From Apostichopus japonicus (lineage: Eukaryota; Echinodermata; Holothuroidea; Aspidochirotida; Stichopodidae), in assembly GCF_037975245.1 (NCBI RefSeq), contig NC_092577.1:18722898-18786897 (forward strand): a stretch of 64,000 nt of DNA, written 5' to 3'. The notes below the pieces were generated by a model, which was not told the DNA's origin, did not search any database, and saw only the letters and a program-made list of their open reading frames with translations. The first letter of the stretch is position 1; the number at the start of each line of letters is the position of its first letter. Of the stretch, positions 1-9,774 are shown piece by piece. The translations under genes were made by a program, and so were the position numbers.

Positions 1-338
1 TGTAACAATTTTGGTGATATTGCAATTCCCGTGCAACTAAATCGTCTCCTATTTCACACAATACACTGGCATCTTTTTTAATTTTAGCTGCCTTCAGAAG
101 TTGACCACCGCTGACTAGTTCGTACTTCACTAGACGCATTAGAGCTCTTTTGCCAGATATATCATTGCGTTTGTATTTGTTAGAATGACCCAAAAAAAAC
201 ATTCGTCTGGAAACGTATGTCTTGTACTCCATGGTATAGTGCTCCTACCTCGTTTTGGCCTTTGAGTGTTCTTATCACTACTAGCTGGTGTATACACCAA
301 AGGGCCTACATCCAGTTCATTGAGATCTGTTCCACCAT
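1..338 (-). CDS. Exon of an unnamed cellular-type gene with a YHxxCY motif, open at the window edge
   Basis: Read on the minus strand, a pyrimidine-rich tract ending in TTATGCAG precedes base 338 and a phase-1 exon follows (GGTDLNELDVGPLVYTPASS, then KRGRSTIPW and PDECFF). At the run of eight A at 192-199 the frame must change by one base to continue as GHSNKYKRNDISGKRALMRL and on to DDLVARELQYHQNCY at base 1. The cysteine pairs and the YHxxCY signature resemble proteins of unknown function that are common in marine invertebrates. The homopolymer shift could be a sequencing error or a real lesion. The first exon may be the one near 6.05-5.7 kb, which carries the same signature. Function unknown. 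Confidence 0.5.
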
Positions 339-1346
339 CTGCATAATAAAAAAGAAAGAAGAATATATTAAATTGAGGTAAAATACAAATTTAATAATGG
401 AGTTGAGTGGGGAATTTCTGGGGGATCATTAACAGCAATTTCTTTGCAATACAAGTTTTCAACCGACTGCGATGAAACGGTTAACGAATCAATTAGGACA
501 ACTTTTTCAAGTCGTAATCACTAAACTTAACACAATTTGTTGCAAAGTGACAAAACAAATAGCAGTTATTTGTATTAAATTGTCTGATTCATTGGAAAGC
601 CAGTGGAAATTGTTGTCAAATCATTGTGATGTGACATGATTGTTTGGACAGAGTAGTGACTTGGGCAGCCGAGTTCTGAATGCGTTGAACGTTTGAAGAC
701 CGTCGACAAGTTGCTTGGACTGTCCATATAAAAGTGTGTTTCCCATGCTAAGCGGGGAAGTAATGAAAGAGTGAAGAAGTTGTTCAGCAACAGTTGTATC
801 AAAATGTGTCCATATAAGACCAATATTACGAATGTTGAATGAAGCTGAACGAACAATGTAAGAAACACGAAATTTAATTGCAAAGTAGAATCAAAGATTG
901 TGCCAAAGTAACGAGCTTTTGTAACTGAAGAACTTACAGAGCCACTGGAATTTTAGACTAAAAAGAGAAAACTGTACTTAATTGTTAATGATAAATGTAG
1001 TGGGGGGGAGGGGGGGTTAACCCCATACAAGTATTGGGCTGCAAGTTCCCTAAAAATTACCAGCCCTCCTCAATGGAAATAGGCACTAATAGGTACTAAG
1101 TTTGATTCGCAGCAAGGCACAAGGCTTGTCCAAAATTACTTTTGTGAATATGGTCAATTTCTAAGATACAGTCACAGTCGTGTGAGTGGAAGTACTACAT
1201 GTCTGTCACGTTATCAACTGAGTTACCAGTCCGAAGATACTCATCCATACTCATACAGGATATTTTCTTACAAACTAAACTACATAAACATTTATGCCTC
1301 TACTAACAATTCCTGGAAACTCTACTGTTCGTGGGTAGGCACTCAC

Positions 1347-1475
1347 CTGCTTCCAATCTTCTCATGTTACTGCTGGATTCCCCTGATGATGAGGCAATGG
1401 GGCAAACATCGTGCATCCCAGCGGTTTGGTCTCCTCCATCTGCAACATGCATCGCCAGAGTGTTAGTATCTCCAC
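1347..1475 (-). CDS. Candidate internal exon, symmetric phase 1, of the same minus-strand gene
   Basis: On the minus strand the sequence TACTACAG precedes base 1475 and a strong donor, GCAG then GTGAGT, follows base 1347. The 129-bp interval is open in phase 1 and reads GDTNTLAMHVADGGDQ, then SSSGESSSNMRRLEA. Its phase-1 end matches the phase-1 start of the exon at 338-1, so the two can be spliced in frame. The peptide is low in complexity (acidic and serine-rich) and has no recognised domain. Decayed look-alikes lie upstream at 2041-1965 and 2343-2272. Confidence 0.42.
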
Positions 1476-1512
1476 CTGTAGTACATAAAGTAATAACATG
1501 TTATGTTTTATG

Positions 1513-1740
1513 AGAGGTGCTTGTGGTGCAGTTACAGCACTCGCCTCACATGCTGAAGGTCCTTGGTTCGAGTCCGGTTGTGAACCTGAACTTCCTGAAG
1601 CCATATCTCTGTCCACCCACCAGTAAATGGGAACCCGGTGTAACAACTAGGGAAGTTAAAGGGCGACGAGGAAAGCAACTGGCCACCCTACCTCACTATG
1701 CCGTTGGCTCAGTACTGGTGTCTCTGTAACAGTCATCCCC
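1513..1740 (+). repeat. tRNA-Val(CAC)-derived SINE
   Basis: The first ~65 bases resemble a tRNA-Val(CAC) gene: an A-box-like TGGTGCAGTTACAGC, an anticodon-arm stretch CGCCTCACATGC followed by GAAGGTCC, and a B box GGTTCGAGTCC at 1565-1575. A ~150-bp unrelated body follows, then an A-rich stretch near 1822-1835. The cloverleaf is degenerate, so this is a retroposed SINE with an internal Pol III promoter and not a functional tRNA gene. No target duplication was resolved. Confidence 0.6.
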
Positions 1741-1964
1741 CCGGAATGCAGTCTGCCTATGTGACACAACTTTCACTTTGATTGATGCTCCAATACTGCT
1801 TTTCAAAAGTAGTGAACATAATTAAAAAAAAATGAAAATATACAATTAACCTGCTTTTTTTTTTGGTTAAAGATATAAACTCGGTAGGCTTGTATATTTA
1901 TCGCTTACTGCTTGCAGATATGTGAGTGTACACGCTATTATTAAATCCACGTTTATAATCTGAA

Positions 1965-2343
1965 AGAGGCAAATATTGGTAATCCCAGCAGTGTGGGGTA
2001 CTCCAGTTGCAACATTTACTACAAGTGTCGGCTTCTCCACCTGCTGTAGGTATAAAGTAATCAAATGTATTGTAATTAGGACAGTGGTCGAAATTAAATT
2101 AAAATGAGCCGTTGTATGAGCCGTTGTATGCAGCGTGCTTCTTTTGATTATTTTACTACAGTAATTTTGGTATAGTGGTATTCGCTTGCACCCTAGTGGA
2201 AAAAGGTTGGTAACCCCTACCCTAAACGAAGGGGTGAAATGAAATCCCCTCACAAGTGTAGTTGTTTCCGGTTTTCAGTCTTTTACTGATGGATTCCCCT
2301 GGTATTATTTCAGTGAGAGTAGCATTTCTCCCAGTGGTGTCAG
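1965..2343 (-). other. Two decayed copies of the 1347-1475 exon module
   Basis: Minus strand 2041-1965 aligns with the exon at 1475-1347 (shared CAGGTGGAGA start, ATGTTGCA and CTGGGAT blocks) but has indels and no good donor. Minus strand 2343-2272 reads DTTGRNATLTEIIPGESISK in phase 1 and matches the GESSSN end of that exon, also without a donor. They look like tandem exon duplications that lost function. Confidence 0.35.
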
Positions 2344-2477
2344 CTTTCCCATGTAAAGAACAAAATTTAAAACTTAATCTTTAATTAAATATGTCACAGG
2401 AGTAAAGGTGAAATTTTTGAAATTGCTGCAACTATCCAAATCTTTATCCGATACCAGAACAGTCACACTTTGAGCAA

Positions 2478-2716
2478 GGCCTTCGGCCTATACAATACCG
2501 TTTTTTATTGGTACATTTTATATAAATAAATGTAGGCTAGTACTGTACCTTTTGCTCCTTTTTATTGACATATTTTGTATAGATAAATGTAGGCTAGGAT
2601 AGGGGAAGGGTAATTATATAAACGTATTTCTGATAAAGCCCAAATTTTGGCAGGACCTTCGGCCTATACTATACCTTTTTTTATTGGCACATTTTGTAGA
2701 AATGAATGCCTAGCCT
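2478..2716. repeat. Three degenerate ~65-bp direct repeats
   Basis: The block CCTTCGGCCTATAC, followed by TTTTTATTG, a short spacer, ACATTTT and a stretch ending near TAGGCTAG or TAGCCTAG, occurs around 2478-2540, 2545-2600 and 2655-2716 with small changes. No coding potential is seen. Confidence 0.45.
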
Positions 2717-2779
2717 AGTAGGATAAACCTAGTCACTATTGTGTGTAAACCAACTAAAATCCGTTAAACAGGCCACCAT

Positions 2780-4153
2780 GTGCTTTTTACGTGACCCGTC
2801 GTACGGGATAAAAAACGTCACGGCCAAACGGCACTAGCAAACCATCCCATTCTTACAAACGAAACTCAGGTAAAGCGAGCCAAAAAAGTACATACGCCCA
2901 CCGACCTGCAGAGACAAAGCGCCCAACCCCCCACTGAAACATTGAAAAAACTACAAAAGGACGACCAGCACGCAGCGAAACAGAACACCCTTCCCCAGCA
3001 CACCACCGTCCAAAAAAAGGCAGCCCCAGATAAACGGTGAAAATCGCCTTCGCCTATTACTCCAAATAATTTTTTTTTCACAACAGAACAAACATAAATA
3101 ATACGCTGCAACACAGCAACGGAACAAAGTAGAGGATCTAATCCATATTAAACAAAACCCTGTCCTACCGACCAGGAGGAGCGGTCTCCCGTTAAACGGT
3201 CGGGTCCAGGACTGAAACCACTCCCACAAGTTCAAAACAAAGGGGCAATGCCAAAAAAAACATGGGCAGTACTCTCTAAGCTGTCACAGCCGGTCCTCGG
3301 GCACAGTCCATCACCCAATCGCCAGTGATACCTTTTCAGATTGGTCACCGAGGCACCGTGTGCAATTCTCCATGCAAAATCACTGAGCCTGCAACCATTC
3401 AGCCTTGAATGCACCGAACGCCATACTTCGACAGGATGACGTCCCTATACAAAAATTGCATTCAAGGCCCTATCCCGCAAGGAACTGAGAACGAGGGCCG
3501 GCCGTGACAGGTCAACAGGGGCAACTCAATAAGAGCGGAGAAAATGACACGCACCACTCTGCTTGGTGTGCTACTATGCGGTTCTCTGTTGCTAAACAGC
3601 GCCGGAACCCATCGACGCAAGTGCAACCCGCCCCAAAAACGTACAGAATATGAACAAGGCAACCCTGGGTCAATTACCGCTACAAACAATTGCTTAAATA
3701 ACAAAAAAGTTAACTTACTTCCCAGATGAACCACCCCTAGTCCCCCCCCCTTCTCCAGTTTTTGGTACAATACCGCCCTTTTGACCAGCTCTGTACCACC
3801 AGACCATATGAATGAAAAAATCGCCCTCTCCAACCGCACCAGGACGCGACGCGGAATTGGGTACACCGCGCCCGGGTACCACAAGATGGGCGAAACGAAA
3901 CGATTAATAACGGTGACTTTCCCCAAGATCGAAAGCCAGCGGGTGCCAAAGGTTTCGAGTCTGCTCTCAAATACCTCAGCCCTCTCGCTCCAGGTGACAT
4001 CACAAGGTGCATCGTAGCCGAACCATATACCATTAATTTTTATATTCTGATCCGACCACGACGCACCGAATGGTAAGTCTCTGTATCTCCAGCTACCAAG
4101 ACGAAGGCCCTTTGTCTTTTCTGGATTCAACTTCGCCCCGGTAGCTCTCTCAA
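2780..4153 (-). mobile_element. LINE-B (Tx1-like) 3' fragment with end of ORF2
   Basis: Minus strand. The 3' terminus GTCACGTAAAAAGCAC lies at 2780 and is preceded by the CGTGACGTTTT motif and a short CCCG/CGGG stem shared with the LINE-B ends near 14.9, 58.0 and 63.8 kb. The coding remnant (4153 to about 3230) starts inside the RT at ERATGAKLNPEKTKG, continues through SWSDQNIKINGIWFGYD and TRWLSILGKVTVINRF, and ends with a degenerate zinc-binding tail (TGCDSLESTAHV) after frame changes. It is 5'-truncated at a junction with the satellite-like repeat at 4154, so an open frame of about 245 codons there mixes repeat and LINE sequence. Confidence 0.75.
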
Positions 4154-5360
4154 CAATAGCCCAAGGGCACTGTGGTTCCTTGCTTGGGGTATATGACAAT
4201 ACACATTATATTATCAAGCAAGAGTGGGCTCAAATAGTTGAAGTAATTTTGGTCCTACATGTTCCCATAAAGTAAACCAACACTATAGCCAACACTTTTG
4301 TGATCAGAAAATGTGATCAGATTTTTGAACACAAGGCACTTTTGAGATGTAAATATGGCGTCGAAAATGTAAGATGTATAAGAGACCTACAAGTGTGTCA
4401 ACAGATATGATAAAATTGGTGACCTCAGATGACATGACCTTTAAGTTTCAAAATGTTCCACCACCCCATTCACAACTTGTCCCAAAATATCAACCATGTC
4501 ACACTTTGAACTTCTATACATAACTTCACACACAAAGGTCACCCTGAGGTCAACCAATTGACATTTTTGATCGGTGAGACCTAAATAGAGCATGACTGTA
4601 AAAATTCAAACATTTTGTCTTTGCCCATTTTCTCCCCCCAAAATACTACTTTTTTAACATTAGCTGACCTTTGGTGACGTTGGATCACATGACCATTAAG
4701 TTTGAAAATATTCCCCTATACCATTTGCAAATTGTCCAAAAAAAATCAACTTTGTCACACCTTGGCACTGGGAGTTATTGCATTAAATGTCTGAAAATTA
4801 ACTTTTACCTCATTTAACTTCGCACACGAAGGTCACACGGGGGTGAACCCATTGACATTTATGATCAGAAGGTACCTTTAACATCTGAAAATAGCATCGA
4901 AACTGTAAAAATCCACAAATCACGAAAAGGTCACCAGAGGTCAAATTGAGGTCAAGGGTCACCCAGATGCAGGTCGACAACTGGATTACATTGAAGCAAC
5001 TCCCAACCCTAACGGACAATTTGTTCTCAAGTAATCGCCAAAATACCAGTTTTTTTTATCATAAATTGACCTTTGGTGACCTTGTATCACATGACCGTTA
5101 AGTTTGGAAATATTCCCCAATACCATTTGCAACTTGTCTCAAAATATCAACTTGGTACTGGGAGCTATTACACTAAATGTCTGAAAATTCTTTTTCACCT
5201 CATATAACTTAACATACAAAGGTCACCTTGGGCCAACTTATTGACATTTTTGATTGATGAGACCTAAATTAGAGCATCAAACTATACAAATTCAAACATT
5301 TTTTCCTTTGCCCATTTGCTACCCCAAAATATAATAGTTATTTAACATTAATTGACTAAA
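4154..5360 (-). repeat. Satellite-like dispersed repeat, inverted relative to 61.4-63.2 kb
   Basis: Several ~300-400-bp units share landmarks on the minus strand: AATAACTCCCAGTGCCAAGG, GGGACAAGTTGCAAATGG, AACTTAACGGTCATGTGAT, and the short motif AATGTCAATGG. The same order occurs on the plus strand at 61.44-63.17 kb, and both copies end at the same CCCTTGGGCT block. All frames are rich in stops, so the open frames here are not genes. The 340 bases that follow, up to 5700, show nothing recognisable. Confidence 0.7.
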
Positions 5361-5707
5361 CTGATAATCTGTGAAACCCATAGTGAACCTAGGCCTACTG
5401 TAAAAATGTAAGCTAAGCTCCATAGAGCGATGTGCACAATGAAATTAACATTTCAGTTGTTCATATTATATTTCTAGTAGACCTAGAGACTTAATTAGGC
5501 TGGTTTCTGGTAATTTACGGGGATTCCCCACATTGGAGCACCCTAGCCTAACGACTCATGAGTATACAAAGGCCTAGGCTACGTCAATACTGGTTTGTTG
5601 TTTAACCTGGCCTGGACCTAGGCTATCAAACGTAGGCCTAGGCTAGCTCGAATTAGGTTACTTTTCAAAACTCTCGTAAATTGGGGGTATCATGAGCAAT
5701 ATCTCAC

Positions 5708-6053
5708 CTTGAATTATTTGTTACTTTGCTAGAGTAGATTCCTTCCTCTTTATTTTATATTGATCGCAGAATCGTTTGTAGCAATCGTAGTGGTAGCCTA
5801 AACAGGTATCGTTAGGAATCTGAACGTCAAGTTCTAACGTCAGGCATAGTTTGGACTCGGTCTCGAGAGTGACTTCCCTTTCCTTGCAAATATATTTCTT
5901 CCATTCATTCGCAAAATAAGTGAAACGTTTCCAGGATTGTGTGTTAAAAGTAATAAAGTTGCTTTTGGTTGAACAAACTACGTGCATAACACAAAACATT
6001 GATTTAAAGTTTGGCGGCTTACCTGGCGTATTAACAAACATGGGGGCCGCCAT
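5708..6053 (-). CDS. Candidate first exon(s) of a gene with a YHxxCYKRF motif
   Basis: ATG at 6053 lies in a reasonable context (CAATATGG) and opens MAAPMFVNTPG; an upstream in-frame ATG exists at 6107. A donor (CCAG then GTAAGC) at 6023 allows a 45-bp intron, but the frame is open either way. It continues with VCSTKSNFITFNTQSWKRF and LGYHYDCYKRFCDQYKIKRK, the same YHxxCY signature as the exon at 338-1, which fits one two-domain protein. A strong phase-1 donor (CAAG then GTGAGA) sits at 5708, but a TAA at 5723-5721 precedes it in frame. Either a weaker donor (GCAAA then GTAACA) is used or this copy carries a nonsense change. Function unknown. Confidence 0.45.
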
Positions 6054-6122
6054 ATTGTCTAAATCAGCTGAATAGGCTTTTGTGATTGGTCGATACGTGA
6101 TCAACAAAATAAGAATGATTTT

Positions 6123-6889
6123 AATTAATTATCAAAATTCATGTTCAGCCTTCGTTGATCCCCCAAACGATGATATAATCCATTGATGTGTCTAACCCAG
6201 GCATGTTTTCAAAGATCTGATGAATTGTTCTGTGGTAGACCTCTGGTGCTGACGATATACCGAACGGTAGCCTAAGGAATTTGTATCTGCCAAATGGTGT
6301 TATGAATGTGCACAATTTAGAACTTTCGCGTTCTAACTTCATTTCCCAAAATACACTTCACGCATCGAATTTTGTAAAGTATTTCGCACCTGCAAACTGT
6401 GCAATCACTTGGTCACGCGAAGGTAAATTGTAATATTTACGTTTAATTACCTTATTCCGATTGCATGGGTCAAGACAAACTCTAAGCTTCCCATTTTTCT
6501 TGTCGACTATGACAAGAGAATGTACTCAGTGGGTTTCTCCACTCGCTCTATTACATGTAGCATTCCCATTCTTTCTAGTTCTTTGTTTAGGGCGTCCTGT
6601 AGAGCAAAGGGGACTTTCCGACATGGCATTGCGACTGAATGTGCCTCCTTGTCAATGACTGGTATGTTCTCCAGGGAGACATCCAAGTCCGTGAAATAAG
6701 TCATCGTGCTCAAGAATGATTTCATCCTTGTCATCTGTTTCTATGTTGCATATCCGCTGAATTATGTTTAACTTTGAACATATGCGTAGACCGAGCAATG
6801 GCTGCACATCCTTCGGGACGATAACAAAGGACCCCACATGCTGTTTTCCTTTGTAAGAAACATTGGCCAAACAGCGGCCAAGAACAGGG
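6123..6889 (-). pseudogene. Gypsy protease end and reverse transcriptase, broken
   Basis: After the nested LINE piece the Gypsy frame resumes as RCLANVSYKGKQHVGSFVIV and DVQPLLGLRICSKLNIIQR (end of protease). It then continues through ETDDKDEIILEHDDLFHGLG, VIDKEAHSVAMPCRKVPFAL and KELERMGMLHVIERVEKPTE (start of RT), and YFTKFDA, TPFGRYKFLRLPFGISSAPE and a degenerate motif C (MDYIIVWG, normally DDI/V). Several frame changes and the D-to-Y change in motif C mean it cannot encode an active RT. It ends at about 6123 in STKAEHEF. Confidence 0.8.
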
Positions 6890-7706
6890 ACGTTCTGTTT
6901 CAGGTCGATCCGAACCTGTCGGTGCCCGTTCAACAACCCAGGGGCCTGTGCATAGGAGCACATTTTGGCAGCCTTCACAGCCTCAAACCGACCTAAAACC
7001 GTTACAAGTTCCTGCCGCACCTCTAGTCCTACGTGGATGATAGTTACCCATATCGCTCGTATGGAGTAACTGTCATCCCCTCGACGTAATTCAGCAACGT
7101 GACACCCTTCTGACTGTGACATTATTATGCTATACGTTTAAGAGCTACTTTATATGTCGCTCACCAACATCATTACATCATTGTTCAAGGATCGGCCTCT
7201 TGCGATCTGGCCTTCCGAGTGTTAACCTCTTAATACATTTCTCTAATTCTTTATAGAAGTATTTCTGTCTTTATTTGGACTTTGAACAACATATTACCTG
7301 GTCGGTAACATTACACTGACGGGCCACGTCACTGGTAAAACGTACATCGTACGTATTACGACCCTGGAGAGCTTGCAAAGCATCAACCTCTCCAGGCACA
7401 ACAACAACCTTGCTCTTCAAAATACTGAAAACTTGCACCGGTGGAACCGCTTGTTCACCGGTGAAGGACAATTTAACAATCCGAGAATCACGGCGCGACG
7501 CCATGATACCGAAGGTGGCCAGGCCACAGGGGAGTAACGAAAAAAACAAACTAAAGACAGGATAGTAAAACTACAAACAATATACGAACTGAGGAAAACA
7601 CACCAACACAACCTATCACACCCGCCTGGCGGGAAGCACAGCACAGTACAATAACAGCTGTAATAGATGAAGAGCGAGAGCGAAAAACGCGTCCGCACTC
7701 CACGAA
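6890..7706 (-). mobile_element. Tx1-like LINE 5' UTR plus ORF1 fragment nested in the Gypsy protease
   Basis: Minus strand. It opens with CGTGGAGTGCGGACG, also found at the 5' end of the LINE-A copy at 54.7 kb. ORF1 starts at ATG 7504 (MASRRDSRIVKLSFTGE, then GEVDALQ and YDVRFTSDVARQ), homologous to LINE-A ORF1. A 184-bp stretch, 7297-7114, begins GT and ends AG; removing it joins VTDQ to SEGCHVAEL and leads into the RRM-like part (IWVTIIHVGLEVRQELVTVL). The LINE homology stops at about RQVRIDLKQNVPV and Gypsy resumes at once, so this piece has no LINE 3' end, which is unusual for a target-primed insertion. Confidence 0.7.
7487..7507 (-). promoter_or_regulatory. Hairpin spanning the LINE ORF1 start codon
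   Basis: The arms ATCATGGCG and CGCCGTGAT are separated by three bases and contain the ORF1 ATG (7504-7502). One position pairs as G-U. An equivalent hairpin lies at 54516-54542 in LINE-A. A role in translation control is inference. Confidence 0.4.
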
Positions 7707-8792
7707 AGCCAACTGCTCCACCATAACCTGTAACTTTGACAGCTGCAGCATACAGTTTGCGTTTTGGGTGCAGGCAGTCCTTCTCAGGGAGGACATTTAA
7801 TTTTGACCCTGTATCTAGCTTAAAAGTAATTTCTGTGCCGTTAACTGTGAGCTCTTGTGTCCAGTCAGTCTGATCAGAATTTTTGGCACTAATCACATCA
7901 ACGAAATATTCTTGGACAGTCTCCTTATCGACGGCATGTACACGTTGGATAGGCCTGTTTCGTGAGCGGCAGCATCTCGCAAAATGGTTGAGTTTGCCAC
8001 AGTTATTACACGTCTTGCCGTATGCTGGACAAGAACATTTTGAGTGTACGTAGCCACAGTTCCCACAACGACTCTGACCTTGTTTTGATTGTTGTTCAGC
8101 CCCATCACGCGATGTTTTTGAATGTGGTATGGAGTAATTTTGCGGTAGGGGATGCGAGGTTTCACCCCTTTGTGTATTTTTATATGGCTTTTTAGATCTC
8201 CGATTTGATTGAGGTAAACTAATCTCATCAACCGAGGCAGCTTCGTCAGTGTTGTTGAGATTACCTGCTAAGCCTTTGACATGCGATTTTTTCACTTCAT
8301 TTGCTTGGCACATTTGAACAGCTTGTTCTAATGTTAATTCAGGCTTAAGTAACAATCTTTCTCTCATATGATTGTCAGTTATCCCACACACGATTCTGTC
8401 CCTAATGAGTGAGTCGGATAGGGTTCCAAACTCACACGACTTTGCACGTCTACGTAGTTGTGTTACATAGTGGTCAATGCCCTCCCCCTGTTTGGGGACA
8501 CAAGTGAAAAATATGTGTCATTCATACGTGATGTTACACTTGGGAATGCAGTACTCTTCGAACTTCCCCATAACTGACTTTAAATCCATCTCCTTACCCG
8601 TTTCGAATTTGAATGTGTTGTATATAGCCAGCCCCTCCTCTCTAATAACGTGTCAAAATATGGAGGTCTGAACATCACTGTCTTTGTCTTTGGCACCGGA
8701 CGCCATCAAATACAAGTTAAACCTCTGTTTGAAAAGTCCTCCGCGACGTTTCCGTCAAACCTCCAGCCAGTCGGTGGCGTAAGTCCATCCAT
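7707..8792 (-). pseudogene. Gypsy gag and start of protease, frameshifted
   Basis: ATG at 8792 opens MDGLTPPTGWRFDGN; a frame change leads to RFNLYLMASGAKDKDSDVQ. A capsid-like region with two in-frame stops follows (GKEMDLKSVMGKFEEYCIP, GIDHYVTQLRRRAKSCEFG, TDNHMRERLLLKPELTLEQA). Two cysteine knuckles come next (CGNCGYVHSKCSC and CNNCGKLNHFARCC) and then the protease (VNGTEITFKLDTGSKLNVLP). The order is typical of Mag-like Gypsy elements. Coding breaks off at VTGYGGAVG where the LINE piece begins. Confidence 0.8.
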
Positions 8793-8974
8793 ATCGTAAT
8801 AATTCGTATCAACACACGTAGCGTATACTATACATACAGTTCGGGGCGTCAGATTCGCGGAACCGATACTAAATGTACAATTGAAACTTCGGCAAACGTG
8901 ATAAATTCCGTGGATTAGTAATCATCTTTTCCACTGACTACAAATTATGGAAGCGTACGTGTGTCAAACGAAAA

Positions 8975-8989
8975 CCACTTCTGACCCCA
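8975..8989 (-). promoter_or_regulatory. Primer binding site, tRNA-Leu type
   Basis: Directly 3' of the LTR end (ACA) on the minus strand, TGGGGTCAGAAGTGG differs by one base from the usual TGGTGTCAGAAGTGG tRNA-Leu primer site of many Gypsy elements. Confidence 0.6.
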
Positions 8990-9158
8990 TGTGTTGTGTT
9001 CTAATGCTCACAATTCACTCAAGGATTAACGGGATAACAAACGATTTATTACACGATAATAGAGAGCGATAATCCAGGTGTAGAATCATAACAAGTAGTG
9101 ATCTTCCAACCCGATGGCGCTATATAGATATCACCAACAAAATGAGCTCATATCAACA
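8990..9158 (-). repeat. Gypsy 5' LTR, ~169 bp
   Basis: Minus strand. It begins TGTTGATATGAGC and ends ACACAACACA, giving TG and CA ends. It contains CTATATAG and an AATAAA signal and abuts the primer site. The 5' limit is set only by the TG end because no second LTR exists for comparison. Confidence 0.5.
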
Positions 9159-9272
9159 TTTTTGAAGTAAGCGCAACTAATCCTGCTTTGACTAATGCAA
9201 AGTCCCAATTGCCGCTTTTTTTCTTTTTTGAGCAATTTGAACTTACGTGCTGCAATGAATCATTGAAAGTTG

Positions 9273-9763
9273 TTGAGTTTTTTTAACGTACAGAGGGGGT
9301 GCGGTGCCCCAGGGGTGCCCTCTGTCTCCATTACTTTGTTTTGTTAAGCGAGTCCCTCTCCCGTCTTTTGGAAAGGGACTCGAGGCTTCTTCTGCCAACG
9401 TGAAATGCGTTCAATATGCAGATGACGTCACGTGTGTTGTTTTGAGTCTGGGCTCCTTTCGTGCCCTCTCGCGGGATTTATCTATCTTTGAGAGAGCTAC
9501 CGGGGCGAAGTTGAATCCGAAGAAGACAAAGGGCCGTCGCATTGGTAGCTGGAGATACAGAGACATCGTGGTCGGATCAGAATATCAAAATTAATGGTAT
9601 ATGGTTCGGCTACGATGCACCTTGTGATGTCACCTGGAACGAGAGGGCTGAGGTATTTGAGACCAGGCTCAGAACCATTGCCACCCGCTGGCTTTCGATC
9701 TTTGGGAAAGTCACCGTCATTAATCGTTCTGTTTCGCCCATTTGTGGTACCCGGGCGCGGTGT
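9273..9763 (+). mobile_element. LINE-B RT fragment, left part of a copy split by LINE-A
   Basis: It starts inside the RT just before QGCPLSPLL, with an internal deletion, then NVKCVQYADDVTCVVLSLGS (the YADD catalytic motif), FERATGAKLNPKKTKG and NIKINGIWFGYDAP, and stops at VSPICGTRARCTQ. The frame changes twice. The DNA continues at 14427 after the LINE-A insertion. The 110 bases before it show no feature. Confidence 0.75.
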
Positions 9764-9773
9764 ACCCAATCGC
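9764..9773. repeat. Target-site duplication of LINE-A, left copy
   Basis: ACCCAATCGC here is repeated exactly at 14417-14426, and the LINE-B sequence continues on both sides. Confidence 0.85.
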
Positions 9774-9774
9774 T

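Larger units (their letters stand above)
6123..9158 (-). mobile_element. Truncated Ty3/Gypsy-type LTR retrotransposon (5' half)
   Basis: Order on the minus strand: a ~169-bp LTR, a tRNA-Leu-type primer site, gag with zinc knuckles, an aspartic protease with LDTGSKLNVLPE, then reverse transcriptase up to the VWG of motif C. The element stops near 6123, so the rest of pol, integrase and the 3' LTR are absent. A LINE ORF1 piece (6890-7706) splits the protease. The truncated end lies about 70 bp upstream of the candidate first exon at 6053. Confidence 0.82.

Noticed and set aside
1513-1577. Functional tRNA-Val gene
   Set aside because: The acceptor and D stems do not pair well and a SINE body follows.
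1362-1646. 94-codon minus-strand open frame
   Set aside because: It joins SINE antisense sequence to the candidate exon in another frame; the splice-bounded phase-1 reading is better.
3462-4199. Intact 245-codon protein starting MSYTPSKEPQ
   Set aside because: The first residues come from the satellite-like repeat; the rest is a 5'-truncated LINE-B RT fragment.
4810-5019. Small minus-strand ORF
   Set aside because: It lies entirely within the satellite-like repeat and is not open in the inverted partner.
7417-8391. Single 324-codon gag-protease protein
   Set aside because: Its C-terminal third is LINE 5' UTR read through the nested insertion, so it is a chimera and not one gene.
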